From Nymphaea colorata (lineage: Eukaryota > Streptophyta > Magnoliopsida > Nymphaeales > Nymphaeaceae), in the NCBI RefSeq assembly GCF_008831285.2, contig NC_045139.1:3356704-3420703 (forward strand): DNA of 64,000 bases, given 5' to 3'. The notes below the pieces were generated by a model. The model did not search any database and was not told the DNA's origin. It saw only the letters and a list, made by a program, of their open reading frames with translations. Below, piece after piece: positions 11,476-23,760 of this stretch. Within the stretch, counting starts at the first letter, position 1. Every line of letters begins with the position of its first letter. Position numbers and translations under genes: made by a program.

Positions 11476-12555
11476 CCCTGTCCAGGAGCTATGGCCGCAT
11501 TGAGTGCGATGTGTTCTTGAGCTTTCCAGGAGATGACACCCGCCATGATGTCGCCGGCTTGCTCCGTGATATGCTCTATCTACAGGGCATACAAGCGTTC
11601 TTTGATGAGGAAGATTTGCACAAGGGAGAGAGGATTGAGAAGATACTGTAGGCCATCACCAGGTCCAAGATCTTAGTTCCCATTTCTCCCAGCGCTACCA
11701 GCAATCCAACTGCTGTATGAGAGAAGTTGCCAAGATGGTGGAATATTGTCATCATGGTGGGCAGGAGAAGCTCATTATTTCTGTCCTCTTTGTCGTCGAT
11801 CCGAAAGACGTAAGGTTTCAGGAGAAGCTCATTATTTCTGTCTTCTTTGTCGTCGATCCGAAAGACGAAAGGTTTCAGAGCGGCAGTGAGATAGGTTGGA
11901 GGAATTTTTGGCTTTCATATCAAGAATGGGTGTTTCATGCTTCTCTCTTGGTTTGCTGTTTCATGCTTCTCTCACTTTCTCAATTTTCATCATTATAATA
12001 CCCAGTTTCCTTTTCTTGTATACAAATGTCAAAAGAGGATTATTATGAAACTACAAACATGGTCACAAATAAGTCTTAAAGTTTTAAAAGATGTTTTTCT
12101 CCAATATAATACGGTGAGTTTGAAAAAAAAAAGGAGAAAAATATGATAAATTTTTTAAAATTTAAAAAAATTAAAAATAAGAGAAAAATAAATAAGTAAA
12201 AAAATAGTAACACAAATTTGCAACAAATAAAAAATAAAACTGAAAAAAAAACAGTTTGACATTAAAAGAAACTGAAAAAACTAAAAAAAAAAACACGAAA
12301 AATGCGTTAAAAACTAATTAAAAAGGCGTTTTTTTTGTTTTTAACTTTTTTTTTTCAAAAAAATGCGTTTTTTTAGTTTTAAACGGCTAGTTAATTTATC
12401 GCATTTTTTTCCACGTTTATTTCCAAAAAAATACATTTGTTGTAACTATACTACAGAACTAGGGACCCATAGATTCATCTGATTAGACAGCTTACAAGTT
12501 GCTCTTGTTCATCATTCTTCGTTTTGAAAAAATGGTAAGGTATCCGCGGCTCATT
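11476..12555 (+). pseudogene. Remainder of the split TIR exon, degenerate
   Basis: After the target duplication the TIR reading frame resumes (YGRIECDVFLSF, then DDTRHDVAGLLRDMLYLQG, FFDEEDLHKGERIEKIL) and matches TNL1 closely. Lesions: an in-frame TAG at 11649-11651; a 1-nt loss near 11684 that destroys the region of the catalytic Glu motif (WCLREV in TNL1); a 57-bp in-frame tandem duplication (11764-11877); and loss of about 80 bp of the TIR end. The final codons (GFHIKNG) and the following intron up to about 12555 still align to TNL1. No NB-ARC exon follows before TNL1 begins. Dead gene fragment. Confidence 0.88.
11764..11877 (+). repeat. 57-bp tandem duplication inside the TIR pseudogene
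   Basis: Two adjacent copies (11764-11820, 11821-11877) starting GGAGAAGCTCATTATTTCTG, with about two differences. The unit is 19 codons, so it repeats the strand that reads LIIPIFFDVNPADVR in TNL1. Confidence 0.93.
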
Positions 12556-13697
12556 TCTATTGACTATGTTTAGTTTTAAATTTGGTCGTTAGTTTTAGCT
12601 TATTGTAAACCCTGAAAAATTTTTGGATGTACATATCAATTTTAACTCCTAACAGATCCATCCTTGGAATCTGAATTTGCATCAAATTTCCAATCCACCG
12701 AATTATTTGTAAAATATCAGATCTTATGCTAGGTAGATTAGAATTTGATATTCGAAAATGAAGACAAATTTTTTGGCCAATTACATAAAACGTGCGGACC
12801 AATTAAGTTGAATTTGATAAAGTCCAATATGAACTGCTTACTTCGAGATCCAAATCGTAGAAGCCAACGCGTCTTTAATCCAACGCGCCCTCCATGCCGA
12901 CGGGCATCATCAATGACCAAACTAATTGACTCCAGCTATGTGTGGAGTTCGGACTCAGATGATTGAGATCCAGATGCTTAGATTCAGATATTATGTTAAT
13001 CATGATCAAATACTTACTTGAATCTGAATCTGAATCTGTATCCGATCGAATATGTATTTTCTTAAAACCAAATCAGATCCTAGATTCTTTTCGATATCCG
13101 AATGATTCTGGATCTGTCGATTATTATATCTAAAGCTGATCCATTCACATCCATACCTGCCACTTTTCTCTTTTGATAATGAATTGACATAAACCTTTAT
13201 TCTTTCTTTAATGCAGAATAAGATTTTACAAGAAATTGTAACTATCACGTCCAGAACCATTTTTTAATCGATGACAACCAAAACGTATAGCCTTTGCCTT
13301 TAGATTTTTAAAAAATTTTCTAGTGAAAGTGTAAACACACTCTTACAGACAAGATGTGTGATAAGGAATCAAACGCAGCATAACATAAAGCAATGGCGTT
13401 TGATGTGCGGAAAACATGAAGATAAAAAGTTGCTTTACTGCGTGTTTAAGTTGTTTTCGGGGAAAAATTGAAGATCTTTGTGAGGGCAAAAAAATGAAGA
13501 AGAACTCCGCAGAGCTAATGGTAAAAAAGTTCATATTGTTTTTGTATATATATATATATATATAATGGCAGCGGCTTTGGAATAAAAAATTGCGCCGGTA
13601 AGAGGGAAGTTCCCGCCCTCGTTTTCTGATAAATGCCTCCATCCATTGTTGTTGCATCTAGAACTGGCTGATCTGCGTTGACCTTCTATTTGGGCAT
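12556..13697. other. Spacer between TIR pseudogene and TNL1
   Basis: AT-rich, no gene up to about 13150. From about 13150 to 13697 it is the TNL 5'-flank block shared with 5690-6565 and 49070-49300, and so holds the presumed TNL1 promoter and leader. A short TA repeat sits at 13546-13564. Confidence 0.55.
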
Positions 13698-16600
13698 ATG
13701 AAGTCGCAGAGCAACAAGGCAGGGCCTTCGATGTCGCCCCTGTCCAGGAGCCATGGACGCTTTGACTACGATGTATTCTTGAGCTTTCGAGGAGAAGACA
13801 CCCGCCATAATTTCGCCGGCTTGCTCCGTGATATGCTTTATCTACAGGGCATACACGCCTTTTTTGATGAGGAAGATTTGCACAAGGGACAGAGGATTGA
13901 GGAGATATTGGAGGCGATAAGCAGGTCCAAGGTATTGGTTCCCATCTTCTCGCAGCGCTACGCTGAATCTAAGTGGTGTTTAAGAGAAGTTGCCAAAATG
14001 GTGGAATCTTGTCATCATGGTGGGCAAGAGAGCCTCATCATTCCTATCTTCTTTGATGTGAATCCGGCCGACGTGCGACATCAGAGTGGCCCATTTGAAT
14101 CTGCCTTCCAGAAGCACGAGACGAAAAGCTGGAGGAATATCTTCGGCGAGGTCGATGAATGGAAGAACGCACTGCTATACGTTGGAGGAATTTCTGGCTT
14201 TCATCTTAAGAATGGGTGTTTCATGCTTCTCCCACCTTTTCTACTTCCATCATTCTAATACTCAAATATTCTTTTCCTGTATCTGTATGCAAATGTTAAT
14301 GAGGACTATTAGGAAGTTAAAGAACTAGGAACCCATACATTCATCCGATTAGACAGCTTACAAGATGCTGTTATTTATCATTTTTCGTTTTCTGATAACC
14401 GTGGCTCACAGAGATCGGCATAAGAGGTGGAGGAAGGGTGGTATAGTTTATGGATACCGCTACTACCACTTATCTTCTGGTTAGCCAAATGTTGGTGGCG
14501 GTCTCTGTTATCCCAATGTATATTTCTCCAAAGTGAGGAACAGAAGAAGGAACTTACAATCTTGAATCAATGTTTAATTTCTACCCATTCCCTGCCGTTT
14601 AATATCCCTTTTCAGTCTTAACAGGATATGCGTGATCTTTTCTCTTTGCTATCCATCAGCCGGAATATGGATTTTCTATGTTCTCTCAATTTCTCAAAGT
14701 TGTGCTTAGGCACGTGGTTGATTAAGAGTATTGTGATTCCGAATCAAATCCGCTGGGAGATGGTCTCCTCCACCTTTTATTGCCAGAGAATGAAAGATAA
14801 GATTGTTATCCACCTCATGAAGTTGTCTCTAATTGAGATTAAGGTTACTATGTTTTGCAGAAACCAAAGGGAGCTTATCAAGTCAATTGTTGCAGAGATT
14901 CAGAAGGTTTTACCAGCTGACAGGCTCCTTGATGAAGGGGAATACATTGTTGGTCTTGAGCACCGTGTGAAAGAGATGATGAAGCGCTTGGACTTTGAAG
15001 CAAAAGATGTCCGGATCATTGGAGTCCATGGTATTGGCGGTATAGGGAAGACAACCCTTGCAAAGGCGGTGTATAACAGAAGCCATCGCTTCTTTGAAGC
15101 TAGTAGCTTCATCGAAAATGTAAGGGAAGAATCGAAATCCAAAGGTCTCGTCCAGCTGCAGAAACATCTCATTCAAGATATTTCAAAAGGCAAACACAGA
15201 AAAAGGATAAGTAACATAAGTCAAGGGACCCAAATGATTATGCAAATGGTTGGTAGTAAGAGTATTCTTCTTGTTCTTGATGATGTCAATGAACAAGAGC
15301 AGCTCGATGCATTGGCTCGCAAGATAAGCTGGTTCCATTCAGGAAGCAGAATCATCATCACTACAAGGCAAGTGAAGATCCTCAAGCTCGCAGGATTGCC
15401 GGCCGAAGCTGTTTATATGGTTGAGGAATTGCGTGAGGAAGAATCGCTTCAGCTATTCAACTATCACGCATGTGGAGACGAACAGCCCAAACAGGAATAC
15501 ACCAAAATTATCCAAGGAAGTCGTATCAATTAGCAATGGGCTACCATTAATTCTCCGAGTATTCGGATCACTTTTTAAAACAGCAGAAACACCAGAAGAG
15601 TGGAACAAATTGCTGGAAGACTTAAGACTTCGTCAAGATAGCAAAGTTCATGAAAAATTAAGAATATGTTATGACAGTATGAATGACAATGAGAAGCTAA
15701 TCTTTTTGGATATTGCATGCCTTCTTGTCAGGAAAAATGTGGAGGATGCGATATATATGTGGGAAGATCATAACGTTTCACCTAATCTAGCTATAAGGAG
15801 CTTGCAAAATAGGTCCCTTGTTAGGATTAACAAGGGAAAGTTTGAAATGCATGACCAAATAAGAGACATGGGAAGGGAAATCGTTCTAAGGGAAAGTCTC
15901 TTTCTTCCCAGAAATCGCAGCAGGCTGTGGCGTGAAAGAGACATAGTGGACTCTCTAAGGAACTCTCAGGTAAGACCTGGTCCGGTCCTTTTCTCTTACC
16001 TTAAGGTAATCTTTGTCGTTCTTTGTATATATATATATATATATATTAGTTGTCCGCAAATCGTCTTGAATCAGTCTTTCAAAGAAAATCAGTGCTAAAC
16101 TTTAAGAGTGCCATGTGTTAGCTTTGAACTTTCGAAAAGTATGTTTTATGATTTTAATTAACATTCATATATTTTTAATTTATTTTAAATAGCAATTAGT
16201 TAGTATTTTTTGCCATTGGATGACTGATTAAAAGCCCATTTTTACAACATTGGTAAAAGCTTAAAACGAATTTATATGATTTCAGAGCAAACTTTTGTCT
16301 TTAAAGGACAACGATTTTCCGACAAGCAAATTCGTTTTTGGAACGTTAGTTGTTTTGTCATTTTCAAAGTAGCAGAGATGTAAGTTGTGACGTTGGTTTC
16401 TAAATTGTCATTTCTGTAATGCTATGAGAGACTATAATTTTTGTTTATCAATTCCTATATATATGTATATATGCAGCTACAAGACCCTCTTCGACTTTGT
16501 TGGAAATCATGTAAAAAAATTATAATCACTAAAACAATGAAAACATTGGTGCTTCAACCTGTATCAAATAGATGAGAATTGATACTACTTTGCAAGAATT

Positions 16601-19600
16601 GATGGACAATACCAATATAGACAAAATCGGTCCATAGCATGACAGTAGCCAGCGCCACAGGACTGAGGATCTCTCGAAAAACAAAAGAAAGTTGAGCCTT
16701 GACTTCTCGTTACTCGAATTTAGGACCAAACCAGTCTCTATGTGGGCATTGGTTCCCAACTTGAGAAGATCTTCTAGGATGGTCATATCTATCCAATAGT
16801 GGTAAACTGTTTCCCTACAAATCCCCACTTTAAGGCAATTATCATTAAGGTCGGCAAAAGCGGAAGCAATGTTATGGGTTTCATTGGATGGTATGGATGC
16901 AATCTGCAAACAGAACTTTCCTTTGTAGGATGAATGACAAAGTACACATCGTTCTGCTGTTTTATAGTCCAAGGTTTGATTGCAGGCACTCCAAGTCATA
17001 CTGTCTTCTGGCTGTTTTTAGGTGAAAGTTTCTCTGCTCTCACTTGAGTAGATTTTCCTAACTGAAAACTTATCTAGGTTTCTGCAAGTCTATTCTGTCC
17101 ACAGTCACCAAGATGTAGGTTCATATATGGCAATGCTGTTGAACAAATTATTAATGGAGTGTAAAGTTCGCAAACCAATCTAATTATGTGTTTTCAGGGA
17201 AGCATGACTGAAGGGATCATTCTCAACTTACGTGAGGGAAGCGACACAAGATTAAGCACCGAAGCCTTTTTATTGATATCCGAACTCAGAATACTCCTTA
17301 TCAACTCTGCCATCTTTGGTAATTGTGACTTTAGGCATTTTCCTGCAAGCCTGAAATGGTTAGAATGGAAAGGATGCCCCTTGGAAACATTTCCACTTGA
17401 AAGCAAGTTTAAAAGCGTTGTGGTCCTTAACCTGTCCCGGAGTTTTATCAGCCAATTGTGGAATTGAACAGCATCATGCTCAAAATCTACCAAAGAGGTT
17501 TGCAATTGATACAATGTCTAGTATTCTATTGCAACGTTACTGATGCAGAATGTTGTTTATTGACTTAATATGCACCATTTTGACAGTTGTATGAAGGACT
17601 AAAAGTCCTTGATCTCTCCTGCTGTGATTGTCTCAATTGCACTCCCAATTTTGCAGTGGCGCCAAACTTAAAGAAGCTGATACTTGACGAATGCAGCAAC
17701 TTGAAAGAAGTCGATGATTCAATTGGGTTTCTGAAAAAATTGGTGTTTCTTAGCATGAGGGAGTGTGTTTCCTTGGAGAAATTACCCAACAAAATATATG
17801 AGTTGAGTTCTCTTGCAGTTTTCAATCTCGAAGGATGCCACAAGCTTGTTGCTTTTCCACAATTTCTGGCAGGATCGGATTCCACGGGAGACTTGCATGG
17901 TGTGATGAACAATCAACCCACTTCTAGGCAACTGACAAATTTCATGAGAGGTCTTTCCAATCTCGAGGAGCTCATCTTGAGAGACTGTGAAAGCCTTGAA
18001 TTTCTACCTCGCCTTCATGAGTTTCATTCTTTAAGAAGCCTGCACATAGATGGTTGCCAGGGCCTTAACCGCATCAGGAAATATTTGTTTGAGGTAAAAT
18101 CTCTCTCTCTCTCTGAGAATACAAACATTTCCTTGACGGGGTCATTTTTTTTTTCCTGTTGACATTTCAGAATGTGGCAGTTAGAGAGTGGGATGAACTC
18201 AGTGTTTCTGGAAGTGAAACGCAGTCTTCGAAGCAAGAATTTTCTTTCATGGTTCCGATCGGATCTATTAATGATCCCTTACTTTTGCAGCAGCTACAGT
18301 GCCATGGTTATGGTGATCCATGCGAAGAAGGGACCATGACATTACATGTTCGTTATGAGGATATAGCAAATAATTGGTTGACCTTAGATACTATATTTGA
18401 AGCTCGCTGTGACTATTCCATTTATGAGGACAATGCGTATGGCTATTGCTACACAATCTGTTTTGGTAGGAACGATCAGATAAATGAGGCCCCAAGGGGA
18501 GAAACCGTAATTATGAAGGTTACAACTGTGAACAATTGTAAGCTGACAAAAGTTGATATCAAACTTCAAAAAAGTAGCAGGTTTAGTGGTGAGAACATGA
18601 TGAAGCCATACATCAGCATATCTAGAAGGGAAGCTTTTATGAGTCCACCGACTTCAGTAAATCCATCATCATCAAGGAAATTTGAGTTTGAATTCTCTAC
18701 ATTCTTCAGTGCCTATCAAGCGGATAAACTCGAAGTCATTGAATATTCAGCAACGCTTGATGCTCGTATCACTCAAATGATGTGGCGACTGCATGCCCAA
18801 TGTGGAGAACAAATGTTCCACTTTGGGTGGACTATTGAGGAACTCATCATCCTTACCTTGATCTTTGGTGATACCGAAGTTTCATGGTATGAGCAATGGC
18901 ATGAAACGATGTTGCCACGACAAGCAAGGGATAGAGTTTGTCATACGGTACCTGCTCTTGTGAAAACAGCAATTTATGACAAAATGAAAGTTCTCGATAT
19001 CTCTCATTGTAGGTTTCTTGTTAGGACACCTGATTTTGCACGAACCCCAAATTTGGAAAAGTTGATTCTTGACCATTGTGGATCCTTACTTGAAATCGGT
19101 GAATCCATTGGACAACTGAAGAAGCTTATCCTACTTAACATCACTCGATGTGCAAAACTGCTTGCGCTACCTTGCGCTATTTTGCAACTGAATTCCCTTC
19201 GAGTACTCAGCCTTGAACGTTGTTCAGCAATCAAGTTCCTACCGGAAACTTGTTCTCGTATATGGAAGAGTCACATGATGCATGTAGGTTTGGAGGCGCT
19301 ACAAGAGCTCGTACTTGATTATTGCACTTTAAGAGGAATGCCATACTATGTTGGAGGACTTCAGTGCCTGCGTCGCCTATCCTTGAGAGGTTGCTATTCA
19401 CTTGCATCTCTACCACTTTCTATTGGAAGTTTAGTGGTACTAGAGGAGCTGAATGTGGCAGAGTGCTCAAAGCTCTTCAGTATCCCTGGCTTGGAGAAAT
19501 TGAGATCACTAAAAGTCGTGCATATGAACGGCTGCGATCATCTCGATCTCGAACAGATTCATAGGCAGTTGAAGGTATCCTTTTCTTCTTTTCCATTCAA

Positions 19601-19640
19601 TTATGATTATTTCCTGTTTTTTTGTGATTTGTCACTCTTA

Positions 19641-19923
19641 GGGCTTGTTTAGATGGAGGGTGAGGGAGAGAAAGGAATGAAAAGAAAGTCCTTTTCTGTA
19701 TTTGGATGATTAATTAATAAAGAGAAAAAGGAAATGAGAGTTAATAACTGTATTTGGGTGCAAAGGAAATGAAAGAAAAAATAGTTTTTTAATGTAATTC
19801 TAATCCCTCTTAAAATGGAGGGATTGGTAGTTCTTTTTTTCTCTTTTCCCTCCTCATTCCCTTTCCTTCTTTTTTTTCTTCCATCCATTTCTTTTCCTCT
19901 CTTTCCTTCATCCAAACATAAGG
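19641..19923. mobile_element. 283-bp MITE (Tourist/PIF-Harbinger-like) in TNL1 intron
   Basis: Imperfect terminal inverted repeats, GGGCTTGTTTAGATGGAGG at the left and the complement of CCTTATGTTTGGATGAAGG at the right. Flanked by TTA on both sides (19638-19640, 19924-19926), the usual target duplication of this group. Interior is purine-rich then pyrimidine-rich and noncoding. A partial second copy of the right end follows (CATCCAAACATA near 19940). Confidence 0.72.
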
Positions 19924-20411
19924 TTACCCTCTATTTCCCTTCATCCAAACATATAGAGCAGGTTATATCATGCTTCCTGGCATCATCCGTCCCCGTGGTT
20001 TCTCCTCTTTCATTTGCCCTATAAAATACATTTTTATTTCTCTCTTTGTTACATACTCTTGGTCCAACGTTTTAGCTGTAGTCAAGGCTTTTGGCCAATC
20101 TTTTATTAGAAATCACAGCTTTTTCTCTCCTTTTTATGGTACTTTGCAACTTTTCTGCCTCCATTTTTCTTGTGCAGGTCTTTCAGGATCTCGAGGCATT
20201 TAGCATTTCCATTGCAACTTGGAACGTCATCAACACATCTTTTCTCTCTCCGATAGACTTGGGCAAGAGCAGCAGGATATCTTTTCCCTTTCCGAGAGGA
20301 GGGCGCGTGGGCAGGGAGCCCCTGTATGTTGAACAAATCAATGTCGCAATTGGAGGAACACTGGGTTATGGAAGAATCAATCTTGAGATCAAAACTACAG
20401 AAGAAAATGTT

Positions 20412-20623
20412 CTACATGTTGATGCCCTGCCTTTATCAAAACTACATGTTGATGCCCTGCCTTTATCAAAACGTTCAAGCAGAGATGTATCAAAATTTGA
20501 AGCCGAGCAATTATCAGCGAAGACTCAGGCCCCTTGTAGACAAACCTTTTTACAAACGTTCAAGCAGAGGTGTATCAAAATTTGAACCCGAGCAATTATC
20601 CGCGAAGACCCAGGCCCTTGTAG
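20412..20623 (+). repeat. Two tandem duplications inside the TNL1 terminal exon
   Basis: A perfect 30-bp duplication (20412-20441, 20442-20471; 10 codons, LHVDALPLSK) is followed by an 84/85-bp duplication (from 20472 and from 20557, CGTTCAAGCAGAG...). The first 85-bp copy has one extra C, which shifts frame. Neither repeat is in TNL2. Confidence 0.92.
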
Positions 20624-20892
20624 CCCCAGTTAACGCCCCAGTTAACTGTTACAGAGCCTGGTTTAGGATGGATGATGAGGTAAATGAGCGCCTAAGGGTG
20701 GAGGCAGCAGCAAGTACTGATGATGCCACTAGCGTTGGAGTGCTGCACGTATCTTGCACAGAACCATCGTTCTGGCTGCAACGAGGTGATATATGGTTTC
20801 GCCAACGTCTCACACCAAAATTCAGGGGGTTGCGATCACCAGAGGATGATGGCACAGCGAGCAAAAAGCTAAAAATTGAAGGCTCTCCTTAA

Positions 20893-23273
20893 TTTGTGCA
20901 CCGCAGGTGACTATTGCCTACATTAGTTGCCTTGTTATCCAATGGACGAAATTTCACCCTCATGCATGTGTCTCGTCTTCTCTTCTGCCAATTTTGATAA
21001 TACCAAAAAGTTCACGATCGGTACAAATCATGAGCTTTTCTGAGAAAAATGAGAATTATTATGAGTACTAAAGAGGTTGTATGTGCATGCTGTAACATAT
21101 GCATGAGCTAGTATTATTCGTTCCCTTTTTGTAACGCATTGCACAATCTTATTTATTTATTTCTGTTTATTTTGACTGACGATCTGAGATCTAGATCAAT
21201 ACCTTTCTTACGGTAAAATCTAGGTTCTCCAGGACCTTAGTTGAAGAAGCATTCATTTTGAAACCTAGTATTATGTCTGAAATTGTTAATAAGGTGTCAA
21301 TCTAGCGTATACATCTTAAATGAAATTTTTCATTTTCCTTTTCACTCTTTTCCCCCCTTTCAAGCGTTGAATTCTGCTGATTTGTTTTTCCGAGAAGTTG
21401 TACTTGAAGCAGAATGGCTCAACCGTTAGAAATCTATAAAGTGGGCATATACATATGTCGATTGTCGTTTATTTGTGTAGATAAATCCAACTAAAGGTGG
21501 TCTAATAAGTCTGAGTCTCTATTATCTTATTTAGTATGGATCATATGAGCAGAAACCCGAGAATATTCATATTCGGTTCATCATGGGCAAAACTGTCATT
21601 TGACTCTTATAAATAGTATTGTGGTCTCCAAAGCACAAGGATTGAGAAAAATTCATTATATGATCTCCTCTGTCTAGCGGTGGGCATCAGGGCGGCCGGC
21701 CCGGCCAGGTAAAACTGGGTCCAGGTCAGCTCGACCGGCCCAAAACTCTGGCCTGGGCCCGACCCAATACCTGAAACTCGGGCTTGGGCCGACCCGACCC
21801 TCCATGAGTCATCAGAACATGGTGCCCCTCAGGTTTCCTATGTACGCCCTGTTTAACTTTTAGAAGCTGATACATCCACCAACTTGCCAAATCCTGATTA
21901 AATTTTTGTATTGCTACTTAGAGAGGGAACTCCCTCAGCAAGCGGGTCAGAATCCTGCTGCTAATCGTAGGTGAATTCATATTCAAAATCTAACATGAAC
22001 ATGTTCCTAATTCCTAATCCCATCTAGAAAATTATACTAAGGTAACTTTATACAGGTTGCTTCACTATGGCATTATTTTTAATGAAAAGCTTAGTCTCAA
22101 TGTATCTCTGTTTTGGAATTCGTTTGTATCTTAAATCATCCATTAAAATTACTTTTCTCGGTGAAATGACATAACCACCTCTTAAATCAGGAAAAAAAGG
22201 AAGTTTACGACAACATGCAAGTAGTCTCCAACGTTGGGAAAAACTTATGCTAATTTGTGGTAATTAATTTGCCGTAAGAGGCTAGGAATTTGAAGGGAAT
22301 GAAGGTGAAATCTCTCGGATCAAGTCCCAACATCGTCGTTGTGTTGCTTGAGCTTTCCCCTCTCTTGTCCTCTTAAAACTTGTGCTTGGAGCTCACCATC
22401 AATTTGGAAACAATGGAAGTATGTACAATTCTATTTTCAGATGACAGAAAATGTGTAAGTGAAGTGCTAACTGTAATTAAAACAACAAAAAAACGAATGT
22501 GTCATGAAGTCACAAATTTCAGATGGATTTGACGATGACAGTAGGGAGGGAATGAGGAATGAATATGTCAGTTCACCATGAGCCGGGGATCGATTAACTT
22601 AAGGAAAACCTATTTTAGAGATTAAGCCTCATAGTTTTGTCACGCTAACAAATATTTGGCGACTTTGTCAAAGAAGAAGAAATGAATGCAAATTAATGAG
22701 CACCTGCCCCACCCACATGGCCTGTCTCTCTAGTTGGGTGAGTAGTTGATGAGTCTCAATGGGTCAATAATGGATGAATCTCAAAACCTTATCTTGAATC
22801 TCAAAAGCTCCTCCGCGAGATCCACGGAGAGTAATGTTTGTCTCATTTTCAGATGGAAATAGTAAAGGAATCCATGATTGTCATCGTCATCTTTGGCACC
22901 TATCATTCTTTGGTAGTTGGAACGCTATGTAAGTATTTCATTAATCTACCCTCAAATATTATGGTAGATTGGTAAGACATTGAAACTATGTGTCCATGAT
23001 TTTTTTTTTTTATGTTCTTGATTAATTTTGCATGCTATTCGTTTAATTATTTAAAATCCTTTCAAAATATTTTTAGTGGATTCACAATTGGCTCAATTGT
23101 ATCTGCAGCGAATGATGAGCCACTTACTGAATCTTCAGCCCTTTTGATTCAGTTTAGCAACCGATTTTTGCAGTGTTGGTTTAAATAAAGTGTCGTAAGA
23201 TGAAAAAATAAATGTTCTGAGTTTGTAAAATTTCTCTCTAAGCATTAATTATATGAATATTTAATCGCTGGAA

Positions 23274-23309
<36 letters not shown>

Positions 23310-23755
23310 CCTTTTTTTCATTGGCAATTTGTGGAAGTGAAGATGGTGGACTTGAAAATGAATCGTGGAGCAAATTATAATGAAGCCCCGGGACCTCAAA
23401 GACGTATAAAAAAAGAAAAAAATCATGCCCATGCTGCCACCAAGGACCAAAGAAACAAGTGAATATATATATATATATGAAGTTGAAATAAAGAACTTAA
23501 TTCAGATCTTGGGTCTGACCTAAAATACTTATAAGTTTGATAGTGAATCATGAATCTTATAGAAGAGCGATCAAAAACCCAAAATCAAGTTGTTTCCGCT
23601 TTCAGAGTAAAGAAAATCAAGTTGATATGATGGCGGACTTGCTCCGGCACGTAGACTAAAAATTCATCCCGATCCAACCATTAGCTAGCTTTCAGATTCA
23701 ACATTCATCTTGATCCTGCATCCGGAGACAACAAGAAGTCGACACGATGGTGGAC
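20893..23755. other. Intergenic between TNL1 and Copia-2
   Basis: First about 200 bases are TNL1 3' flank, with wording shared with TNL2's 3' flank near 62890. About 21320-21440 repeats the TNL 5'-flank block seen at 5190-5350, then breaks off. A GC-rich low-complexity patch (21680-21805, GGCCGGCCCGGCC-like) resembles one at 55910-56060. TA repeats lie near 23276-23304 and 23464-23478. No gene seen. Confidence 0.5.
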
Positions 23756-23760
23756 CCCTA

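Larger units (their letters stand above)
13698..20892 (+). pseudogene. TNL1: TIR-NB-ARC-LRR immune receptor, probably inactivated
   Basis: Intracellular immune receptor family. Six exons by comparison with TNL2: 13698-14215 (TIR), 14861-15969 (NB-ARC), 17198-17497, 17587-18093, 18171-19574 and 20178-20892. TIR: DYDVFLSFRGEDTRH, KWCLREVAKM with the Glu used by TIR NADases. NB-ARC: GIGGIGKTT P-loop, LLVLDDV kinase-2, GSRIIITTR, GLPL, FEMHD. Exons 3-4 are leucine-rich. Exon 5 holds a non-LRR domain (REWDELSVSGS...) and then LRRs. Exon 6 is a post-LRR domain. Three lesions: an extra A in the run 15504-15507 (NB-ARC frameshift), TGA at 17465-17467 in exon 3, and an extra C in 20530-20533. Two are homopolymer +1 changes and could be assembly errors, but the TGA is not of that kind. 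If frame is restored, length is about 1516 codons, close to TNL2. The last intron carries a MITE. Confidence 0.88.
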
